A stretch of DNA of 64,000 nucleotides, from the NCBI GenBank assembly GCA_905221605.1, contig CAJNDS010000557.1, positions 1,340,579-1,404,578 of the forward strand, written 5' to 3'. Shown one piece after another: positions 47,054-55,512 of the stretch. Source of the stretch: Symbiodinium natans (Eukaryota; Sar; Dinophyceae; Suessiales; Symbiodiniaceae). The first letter of the stretch is position 1, and every line of letters begins with the position of its first letter. The notes under the pieces are model-generated. The model was not told the DNA's origin. It did not search any database and saw only the letters and a program-made list of their open reading frames with translations. The translations under genes and the position numbers were made by a program.

Positions 47054-47722
47054 AAACCCCAGTTCCTGATAACCCGAAGCCCTCTGGAGAGCAAACCTCT
47101 GAGCCCCCAAAAACCTGTAACAAAAGCACGCTCCAAGAAGCACTCACGTCCTTAAAGCCCCAAGAGCCATCTTATGCCAGCTGCCCTAAACCCCCCAAAC
47201 CCCAAAACCCAAAAGTCGCTCCTGAGGTCTCCCCTTCCAGGGTCCCAGCGGAGGCTTGAGGGAGCTTCCCTTTGCTGAGCATGTAGTTTCTTTTTTGTTG
47301 TTTTATTTGTGTTTTTTTTTTTTTGTGTGTGTGTGTGTGTGTGTGTGTTTTTGTTTGGGGGGGGGGGGGGGGGGGGAGTTCGGGTTTAGAGTTTAGGGTT
47401 TAGGTTTTAGGGTTTAGAGTTTAGGGTCTGGGTTTAGGATTTAGGGTTCAGGGTTCAGGGTGCAAGTTCAGGGTTTCGGGTTTAGGGTTTATGTTGGAGT
47501 TTAAGGGTTTTTTTGGTTTAGGGATTAGGTGTCCAGGGTGCAAGGAGTGAGGGCCCAAGGCTTGAGGCTTTCAGGTTTGAGGGTTGTCGCTCCCAGGGCA
47601 TGCAGGGCTTAGGGTTTAGGGTTTGGGGTTTAGGGTTTAGGGCATTTAGGGTTTAGGGTATTTAGGGTTTAGGGTTTAGGGCATTGAGGGCTTGGGGTAT
47701 AAGGAGGTTTGGAGGTTGGATA

Positions 47723-47825
47723 TTGGGATGTTCCCCCTTGGACTAAAAGCCTTTCATCGGGATTATAGTACCCCCTATTGTAATCCCTATTATTCAGGAC
47801 TGCTAGAAGAAGGGGAACATCCCAA
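47723..47825. mobile_element. Family-2 element with 8-bp duplication
   Basis: TTGGGATGTTCCCCC to GGGGAACATCCCAA; perfect duplication GTTGGATA at 47715-47722 and 47826-47833. Uninterrupted copy, useful as the reference. Confidence 0.88.
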
Positions 47826-48179
47826 GTTGGATATTTGAGAGGCTTGTTTGAGATGCTTTTGGGGGCCTGTCGCGTTGCTTGGGGTGTAGTTGATGGATTT
47901 TGGGGGTTTAGGGTTAAGGGCTTTGGGAGACTTGCGTTGAACCCCAAATAAAAATGCCCAAGCCCTAAACCCATATACAAGCACCCCTCAACCCTCAACC
48001 CTACACCCCAAGTCCTCAACCCTGGGGTTTAGGAAGTTCAGGGTATAGGGTTTAGGGTTTAGGGTTTAGACCTTAAAAGCCCGAGAGAGCGCCTCTTGAG
48101 ATCTCCCTGCAGGCCGTCTGCGCCAGCCAAGCGCTCGCAAAATGCGCTGCAGAGTGTACCTGCAGGGATCACAGGGTCT

Positions 48180-48184
48180 TTATA

Positions 48185-48216
<32 letters not shown>

Positions 48217-48492
48217 CATATGAGAATATATATATATACATATATATATATACACATATACATATATACATATATACATATATACATATATACATATATA
48301 CATATATACATATATACATATATACATATATACATACATACATACATACATACATACATACATACATACATACATACATCCATGCATGCATGCATGCATG
48401 CATGCATGCATGCATGCATGCATGCATGCATGCATGCATACATACATACATACATACATACATACACACATATACATATGCATATATATATA
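48180..48492. repeat. Compound TA / ACATAT / ACAT / GCAT microsatellite
   Basis: Ordered blocks (TA)n, (ACATAT)n, (ACAT)n, (GCAT)n, (ACAT)n, then TA again. Long open frames on both strands are translations of this repeat. Confidence 0.95.
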
Positions 48493-49895
48493 GGGTTTGT
48501 AGGGTTTATGGGGTTTCGGCTTTGGAGATTAGAGGGTCTAATTGTAGGGTTTGTAGGCTTGAAAGGGTTCAGGGTTTAGGGTGTTGGGTTCAGGATTAGG
48601 GTTTTAGGGCTCAGGGTTTGGGGTTTACCTGTTGCTTTCTCTCCATATATCTACATATGCCTATATCTTATGATTCTAAAGAATGTTCAACATACCCCTT
48701 GCGCGTACCCCTTACAAGAAATCAAAGGGAATGGAACAATCCTTCCTTATGTTCTCCTTTCGGAGGTTAAACCCTAAACCCTAAACCCTAAACCCTAAGG
48801 GGTATGGGTTTGGGGTAAATGATGCTTTTATTGGAATGAAGCTGTCCTACATGCGGAGTCCCGCGTTCTCTACTGGCCCCAAGCCAAATCCAGTGCAGAA
48901 CGACCATTCTGCCTTAAAGCTCCAAGCCCCATAGACTGGCCGTGGTCATCTAGGGTTCAGGGTTCAGGGTTTAGGGTTTAGGTCTCAAGAACTTTCGGAG
49001 GTTCTGGGGCTTAGGGCTTTGGAGGGCTTAGAGGGGTTCCGGGATTGGGGAGTCTAGTGTTTAGCTCTGGGTGTACTTATCCTTGCGGAACAACTCACTA
49101 TGATGCTTCATGGGGATGCTCTGCCGCAGCTTTCCTCAGAGATTCCACTCCAAGAGATCATGAATCAACCCTCAAACCCTGAATCCACTGACTCTGAACC
49201 CTAAAGTTCCTGAAGCCTCAACACTGAATCCTACAACTCAGAGCCCTGAACCCTAAGCCCTCAACCCCTCATCCCAGAACAACCCTGAAGCTACGGGACC
49301 CTTCTCAACCCTTATTCCTGCATCCGCGGCTTTGATTTTCATCGGCCATGCCCGGCATCAGCTCGGAACCAAGACCGCCGCAAGTCCCTGGGGTTTCGGG
49401 GGGGTGGGTGGGTGACGGTTTAGGGCTTAAAGTTTAGTATTTAGGTTTTTAGGGCAGGATTCTTAGCGCTTATGGCCCTTAAGCCCCCAAGGTACTTTTT
49501 TGTCCATGGAAACTGGCTCTTTTCGTCATTTTTTGACGGTGAGCGAGGACGTTTGATTGCGGAGCGGTTATGAAGACGCTCAATCTGTTGTTGTGGCGTA
49601 CTCAGAAGTTGCGCAAGTTGTGTGAACATGACGGATACCCCGCTGCACCGGAATTCTGAAACCCCGAACTGTGAATTTTAAAGCGCTTCAAGCCCCTGAG
49701 GCCCCCTCTGCACCCTGAACCCCAAAAGGCATCAGCACCTACCCAGAAATCCCCGGAAGCCCTGTGATGCCCCACAGACCGAAGGTCTCGGGCGCCTCGC
49801 ACTACTGGCCTGCTTCGCCTCAGCCGTGGAGGCCCTTCTGCCTGCAGCTTGGGGCGTGTTGGGCTTAGGGTTTAGGGCCGTTTAGGGACTGGCGT

Positions 49896-49978
49896 TTGGG
49901 ATGTTGCCCCTTATACTAACAGTCGTTAGTAGGGATTATAGTCCCCCTGTTAGTATATCGGGGCGGGAACATCCCGAA
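49896..49978. mobile_element. Family-2 element, slightly diverged
   Basis: TTGGGATGTTGCCCC to GGGAACATCCCGAA; near-duplicate flanks TGGCGTTT / TTGCGTTT (7 of 8). Confidence 0.7.
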
Positions 49979-51802
49979 TTTGCGTTTAGGTTTAGGGTTA
50001 TTTAGGAATTGCGGGGCCTCTTTAACGTGCCTCCCCCGCCCCCTTCCTGAGCCGAGGCTGATGGGATCCCCCCGGATTTCTCATGATTTGGAAGAGATGA
50101 GGAATATGAACTGGAAGGGTTTTCTAACAAAAACGGAAGAGGAGGAAGAACTGGGAGGGCGCGTGAGGGCCCTCCCACCTTCGAAGGGAGTACAGTTTAT
50201 ATTCACCCAAGTGGCCAAACGGCTGCTCCCTCGCCTTAAGAGTTTGAAGAGCTTTGCCTTGAAAGGCAAGAGGCCTGGTACATCGAAAGCCCACTGGGCT
50301 TGAGATTTCAAGATCTTGGGCCTTAGTTCAAGAGGGCGGCCTTGAAATCCAGGGTTCCCTTTCCCTACAAGAGCACTTAGGGGAGGGCTGACCTCAAGCT
50401 TTCAAGGGGCGGGGCCACCCTAAACCCTAAACCCTAAGCCCTAAGCCCTAAACCCTAAACCCTAAACCCTAAACCCTAAACCCTAAACCCTAAACCCTAA
50501 ACCCTAAACCCTAAACCTAAACCCTAAACCCAGCCCAAAACACGATTCGTTGAAATCCAGTTGGCCTTCCAGCCGAGGGCCAAGGCATCGAAACCCAGAG
50601 CCCCTGACGACCGGGACCAGGTTTAGGGTTTAGGGTTTAGGGTTTAGGGTCTAGGGTTTCTAGGGTCATGAGTTTAGGGTTTAGGGCGGCCTTTGAATAT
50701 TAGCTAGGTAGCCCCTTGGGACATTTTATATTTGACCTTTTCTTGCTTAAGAGGACAATGCTCAGGAATAGCTATCAGAGGGTCTCCAGGGCCATCCTAG
50801 TAGCGAGGGACTCAACATCTCGGGCCATGATAGGACTTGGTAGCCCAGAGGTACCGTTTGCCCATTGTTGGTCCAAGATTCCCTTCTAAAGTAACCAACC
50901 AATCAAAAAAGGGTGCCCTTCCTTATTAGAATATGGTTACTTGGGCTACCAAGAGGAAATCCCGGACCACCACCCCTTTACCGTTTTGTCATATGAGTTT
51001 GTTTTTTTGTTTTGCTTTTATTTTATTTTTTTTTTGGGGGGGGCGTTCTTGGTTTCGGCTCAGTTGAGATTCCGGAAGGTTTGGTTTCTGGGGGTGGTAG
51101 GACTTACATTGTTGAAAACAACCCGAAAACCCACAACAAATTTGAACCCAAGCCGGACAACTTGGCTTTATAGATGACCCCCCCCCACCCAAAACCCCCA
51201 TGCAGTCCCACCATCCTGAAAGGCCCATAGTTTTTTCGTACCAGTAACTTCCCCCTTAGTTGTGTAGACCTGCGCGGTTTGGGTGTTGGGTTGTTGGGGG
51301 GAGTTGAGTTCGATCATATGGGGTCCCTTAGCACACTATGAAGGGTTTAGGGTTCTAACCGGGGGGGGGGTGATGGGGTTTCTTGCTCATGGCATGGGTT
51401 CGCTGCATGACCTTGAACGCTGGGCTTAAGCTTGTGTAGGCCGCATGAGGAGATTGAGCCATCAGAGTCAGGTAAGTCAGGTTGACGGCTAGATCACCTA
51501 CAACCCCTAAGCCAATAATCCTTAAGCCCCACAGTTAGCCATAAGGGCGCCCGGGAATTGATGTTTCAGAGGCAGCGGAAATCTGCTCGGGTAGCTTTGG
51601 AAGTGCATGGTTGGGACTTGAGGAGCTTCCGTCAGCAAGTCATGCAAGTGCATTGCTGCGATGTAGACTGGCGAGCCACCCTAGACCCTTAAGCCCCTAT
51701 GCCCCTAAACCCTGAACCCGGAGCCTAAGCCCTAAGCCCTAAGCCCTAAGCCCTAAGGTTTAAGCTCTAAGCCCTAAACCCTAAGCCCTAGCCCTGTGTG
51801 CC
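49979..51802. other. Stretch before the ankyrin gene
   Basis: An open frame at 49980-50303 (lysine/glutamate-rich middle) is unassigned. Otherwise CCCTAAA 50415-50530, TTTAGGG 50620-50690, a family-1 element and a T11-G8 junction near 51035. Confidence 0.4.
50836..50953. mobile_element. Family-1 (introner-like) element, cleanest copy
   Basis: 118 bp with inverted ends CTTGGTAGCCCAG and CTTGGGCTACCAAG; 4-bp duplication AGGA at 50832-50835 and 50954-50957. Internal TTCCCTTCTAAAGTAACCAA and GGGTGCCCTT are shared by all copies. Confidence 0.85.
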
Positions 51803-51976
51803 ATGTTACACGTGTGGTGGGCTACTTCTGGGCAGCCACTGGCTTCCGTGACGCAAGAGGAGCTGAGTGATGTCAGGACTCTGAAGCAGCATCTGCGAGC
51901 CCTGCACGGCTTCCCCATATGTATTCAGCAGCTCCTTCATGATGGCCATTGCTTGGAGGATGGTTGCAAGCTGGAA
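51803..51976 (+). CDS. Ankyrin gene exon 1 (ubiquitin-like)
   Basis: Begins MLHVWWATSGQPLASVT; GT donor at 51977 ends it after KLE, in phase with exon 2 (APMDL). Confidence 0.8.
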
Positions 51977-54396
51977 GTACCTGGGCCACGATTTTTGGCT
52001 GTAAGACCCTGCAAATCATGAGTTAGAGTATGTTTTGCCTCTCCGAATGACACCGACTCGTGTGCCCTAAACCCTAAACCCTAAACCCTAAACCCTAAAC
52101 CCTAAACCCTAAACCCTAAACCCTAAACCCTAAACCCTAAACCCTAAACCCTAAACCCTAAACCCTAAACCCTAAACCCGAAACACTAAACCCTAAACCC
52201 TAAACCCTAAACCCTAAACCCTAAACCCTAAACCCTAAACCCTAAACCCTAAACCCTAAACCCTAAACCCTAAACCCTAAACCCTAAACCCTAAACCCTA
52301 AACCCTAAACCCTAAACCCTACTCGGTTGACAGAGGCACCCATGGACTTACAGTTGGTCCTCTTGACCGTCTCCAATACACAGGGCGGACAAGCCGAAGC
52401 TTCTTGGGGTTGGGGTTTAGGGTTTAGGGTTTCGGGTTTAGGGTTTAGGGTTTAGGGTTCAGGGTTTAGGGTTCAGGGTTCAGGGTTCAGGGTTTAGGGT
52501 TTAGGGTTTAGGGTTTAGGGTTCAGGGCTACGGGTGCAGGGTTGAAGTTTGGGGGTCTCAGGCTTTCGGGTCGACATGGCATAGGGTAATCTACTACCCC
52601 AACCAGGGTTCTGTGAACTCTAAACCCTACACCCTAACTCCAGAACCCTAACCCAGATTCCTGAGCCCTAAACCCCAAACCATATAAAGCCCAAACCCCT
52701 AAAAACCCTAAACCTTACAGGCTTTTTGGGCCTCATTTCCCCTAAACCTTGAACCCAAACCGCCCAAACCCTAAACCCTAAACCAGCTAACCCCTAACCC
52801 CTAAACCCTAAACCCTAAACCCTAAACCCTAAACCCTAAACCCTAAACCCTAAACCCTAAACCCTAAACCCTAAACCCTACAGGCTCTTTTGGTCTTTTC
52901 CCTAAGGCTGAGTTGGGTCTGGCCGCAATCCAGGGCCACGTCGAGGTGGCGCGGTTTCTGCTGGCGGCAGGTACCGACCTTGGGGTGGACTTTGGGATGT
53001 TTTTTGTTTTTTTGGTTCGGTTTTAGGGTTTAGGTTTTAGGGATTAGGGTTTAGGGTTTAGGGTTGAGAGTTTCGGGTTCAGGGTCAAGGGTTTAGGGCG
53101 TCTAGAAAACGACCTCGTTCAGGGATCCTGTTCTTAAAGCGCTTGAAGGGAGCCGGCCCAGGACCAGAATGGTCAGAAGGCCCTTCCCCGCGCTTCTGCC
53201 CAGGGCAACTTGGAGATGGTGCGATTGCTGCTGGAAGCTGGCGCAGATAAGGACTTAAGGGACTAAAAGAGGACCCTTATTAGGGTTTAGGGTTTAGGGT
53301 TTAGGGTTTAGGGACTTAGCGGTGATTTAGCGGGCTACTTAGGAATGTAGGGACTCTAGCCCCTTGAAGGACATGAAGGTCACCTGCGGCCACACGGCCC
53401 TGACGCATGCGGCGGAGGAAGGCCACGAGGAGATTGTACAGCTGCTGCTGGAGGCACGGGCAGACAAGGACTCCCAGACCCATCATAGCCGGACGGCCCT
53501 TCACTGCGCTTGTGACTTGCTAGCCCAGTGGTACCCTGTTACCTTTTTTGTTTTTGGGGGGTTCTGGTTTCCCTTCTAAAGTAGCCAAGCCAAAAAAGGG
53601 TGCCCTTATTCTTATATGGCTACTGGGCTACCAAGGTGACAACGGCCACGTGGAGATTGTTCGTTTGCTACTGGAAGCTGGGGTGGACAAGGATCTGCAG
53701 GACTGGTATGGTGACACGGCCCTTCACCGCGCCTCTCTCAGCGGTCAGGTGGACATTGCACGCCTGCTGCTTGAGGCCAGGGCTGACAAGGACGTTCTGA
53801 GCAGGAGCGGCAACACAGCTCTGAGCTTCTGGGTAGCCCGGTGGTACCCTTTTCCCTCTTTTGGGTTCAAGGCTCCCTTACAAAGCAACCCTAAACCCTA
53901 AACCGTAAACCCTAAACCCTAAACACTAATTAGACCCTCAACCCTAAACCCTAAACCCTAAAGTAATATGGTTACTGTGTTACTTAGGCTTGGCATCGGT
54001 TGAGGGCCACATTGAGATCGTGCATTTGCTGCTGGCTGCCGGTGCGAACAAGGAGACCCAGAATTGGAAGCCCAGCTCGTCTTGCAGATAGGTTTAGGTT
54101 TAGGGTCTAGGGTTTAGGGTGTTTGAGTATCAGAATTGGAAGCCCAGCTCGTCTCGCAGGGCTTTTGAGCAGAGCGCCATTCTTTCTTGCGTGTTGGAGG
54201 AACTTGCATCCTTGACTCCTGACTCTTCCCTCAGCCCTAAAACCTAAACCCTAAACCTTAAACCCTAAACCCTAAACCTTGCACATTCGAGCCATGACTT
54301 CAAAGCAACAAAGCAAGGTATGGGGTCACGGCCCTCGGTCGCGCTCGCGTCAAAGGCCACGATGAGATTGTGCGCTTGCTGCAGGAGGCCGACTGA
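51803..54396 (+). CDS. Ubiquitin-like + ankyrin-repeat protein, 8 exons (complete gene)
   Basis: Exons 51803-51976, 52336-52398, 52907-52984, 53162-53260, 53379-53511, 53636-53824, 53988-54066 and 54318-54396 join in phase to 894 nt (297 aa plus TGA). The first two encode a ubiquitin-like fold (LASVTQEELSDVRTLKQHL; APMDLQLVLLTV); the rest give about five to six ankyrin repeats (GHVEVARFLLAAG; GHEEIVQLLLEARADKD; GHVEIVRLLLEAGVDKD; GQVDIARLLLEARADKD; GHIEIVHLLLAAGANKE; GHDEIVRLLQEAD). Ankyrin repeats bind protein partners; the partner is unknown. This domain pairing is expanded in dinoflagellates. Two introns are formed by family-1 elements. Donors: GT, GC, GT, GA, GT, GC, GA. The repeat joining exons 3 and 4 is short. 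Confidence 0.88.
52065..52320. repeat. Longest CCCTAAA tract (about 36 units)
   Basis: 256 bp with one imperfect unit near 52180; ends 16 bases before ankyrin exon 2. Confidence 0.98.
52336..52398 (+). CDS. Ankyrin gene exon 2
   Basis: APMDLQLVLLTVSNTQGGQA: end of the ubiquitin-like domain. Acceptor GACAGAG; GC donor. Closely bracketed by the CCCTAAA tract and, ten bases on, a TTTAGGG tract. Confidence 0.82.
52408..52530. repeat. TTTAGGG tract
   Basis: About 16 units, some TTCAGGG, starting ten bases after exon 2. Confidence 0.95.
52795..52880. repeat. CCCTAAA tract
   Basis: Twelve units before ankyrin exon 3. Confidence 0.95.
52907..52984 (+). CDS. Ankyrin gene exon 3
   Basis: AELGLAAIQGHVEVARFLLA; acceptor CCTAAG, donor GT (or a GA nine bases earlier). 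Confidence 0.8.
53162..53260 (+). CDS. Ankyrin gene exon 4
   Basis: DQNGQKALPRASAQGNLEMV and RLLLEAGADKDLR; GA donor (GACTAA) keeps phase. Confidence 0.8.
53379..53511 (+). CDS. Ankyrin gene exon 5
   Basis: VTCGHTALTHAAEEGHEEIV to RTALHCA; phase 1 at the junction with the family-1 intron. Confidence 0.88.
53516..53635 (+). mobile_element. Family-1 element forming an exact intron
   Basis: Ends CTTGCTAGCCCAGTGG and CTACTGGGCTACCAAG; duplication GTGA(C) at 53512 and 53636. Removing 53512-53635 as GT...AG restores LHCACDNGHVEIV, the ankyrin consensus, so the element plus one copy of its target duplication is the intron. Confidence 0.88.
53636..53824 (+). CDS. Ankyrin gene exon 6
   Basis: DNGHVEIVRLLLEAGVDKDL and DTALHRASLSGQVDIARLLL; ends at the GC donor of the next family-1 intron. 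Confidence 0.9.
53829..53987 (+). mobile_element. Family-1 element forming a GC-AG intron, with telomere-like insert
   Basis: Left CTGGGTAGCCCGGTGG; right GGTTACTGTGTTACTTAG; duplication GCTT at 53825-53828 and 53988-53991. CCCTAAA units occupy 53889-53962. Splicing 53825-53987 gives TALSLASVEGHIEIV. Confidence 0.82.
53988..54066 (+). CDS. Ankyrin gene exon 7
   Basis: ASVEGHIEIVHLLLAAGANK and ETQN; GA donor inside TGGAAG joins W-Y in phase with exon 8. Confidence 0.82.
54059..54159. repeat. 29-bp direct repeat flanking telomere-like units
   Basis: CAGAATTGGAAGCCCAGCTC and the following nine bases occur at 54059-54087 and 54131-54159 (one difference), with TTTAGGG units between them. The first copy covers the exon 7 donor. 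Confidence 0.9.
54318..54396 (+). CDS. Ankyrin gene exon 8 (stop)
   Basis: YGVTALGRARVKGHDEIVRL and LQEAD, then TGA 54394-54396. CCCTAAA lies just upstream (54240-54283). Confidence 0.85.
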
Positions 54397-55458
54397 CAAA
54401 GACTGAGTGAAGCCCCCACCTTTCATTACAGAGTGCTTCGCCAGCCATATCCGGAGGATTCCGACTGGCGCTTGTATCTTCCAAGGATTTCCAGGTTCTA
54501 TGGACAAGGGCCGCAGCACGACCTGTGTAACACAGTCGTGTACCCGCTTCTATTGCCCTTGCGCTTGTGAAAAAGCAGGCTAAACCCTAAACCCTAAACC
54601 CTAAACCCTAAACCCTAAACCCTAAATGCCCTAAACCCTGCACCCTAAACCCTAAACCCTAGTTTCTGTTGAAAATGGTGAAAACCCTCAGTGACAAACC
54701 TCCACATCTACACCTCCAAAAACCCTCGAGATATAAATATGAGACTGAGCTCGTGCTTGTTCTACACTTTAGGGTTTATAGGGTTTAGGTGTTAGGGTTT
54801 GGCACAGTGGGCTTGGACGTAGCTTGGACATTGGAGTTGTAGCTTCATGCCTTCATCTCGAGCGGCTTGCAGGACGCCAAGAGCCTAAAACCCCAAGACC
54901 CTAACTAGGGCTTAGGGTTTAGGGTTTAGGGTTGAGGGTTTAGGGTTTAGGGTTTTGGATTTAAGGGTTTATATAGGGCTTAGGGTTTATATAGGGTTTA
55001 GGGTTTAGGGTTTAGGGTGTTGGGATTTAAGGTTGAAGGCTTAGGGTTTCTCAAACCCTAACTAAACCCTGAAGCTCGAGACCCAAGACTCATTCTGTGT
55101 CACGTGCTTCAAAGTCCTAGCCGTTGTTCCTGAGGTATGACTTCTAAACTCTAGATCTGTAAGTTTCCTCAACTCGAAACCCGAAGACGCAAATACAAGT
55201 ATCTGCTCTTCCGGTGAGCGTCTCAGGAAGACTTGATAGGGTTTAAGAAGGGTGGGGGGTTTAGGGTTTAGCAGAACCCTAAACCCTAATCCCTAAAAGC
55301 GCTACTCTAACTACTCCTCCGCAGACTCCAGCAGCTCCCTGTCAAAGCCACTACAGCTGACATGTCAGGTATCCCTAAACCCTAAACCCTCAACCCCAAA
55401 CCCATAAATCCTAAGCCCGAAAATTGCCCACAGCACCCCCTCTCCTTGTCTTCCCCAG
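54397..55458. other. Intergenic stretch before ERp29 gene
   Basis: CCCTAAA at 54582-54660 and TTTAGGG at 54905-55020. An island at 55330-55368 after CTCCGCAG may be an upstream exon (it contains an ATG) but does not join the next exon in phase. The signal-peptide exon was not found. Confidence 0.4.
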
Positions 55459-55512
55459 CGCGAGGCCACAGCTCAAGGGGCTCTCAAGCTAGACAACTAC
55501 ACCTTCAACAAG
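55459..55512 (+). CDS. ERp29 exon (GALKLDNYTF)
   Basis: REATAQGALKLDNYTFNK; acceptor TTCCCCAG; GC donor merges into a G run. Confidence 0.8.

Larger units (their letters stand above)
45985..49895. other. Repeat-rich stretch without a recognised gene
   Basis: Holds a 64-bp tandem duplication, an AT-rich island, (GT)n and G runs at 47320-47377, TTTAGGG text, a family-2 element and a compound microsatellite. Islands near 48106-48150 and 49775-49855 are exon-like in composition but match nothing I recognise. Confidence 0.4.

Noticed and set aside
48059-48599. Long frames of CMYVCMY / HTYIHTY type on both strands
   Set aside because: Pure translation of the compound microsatellite.
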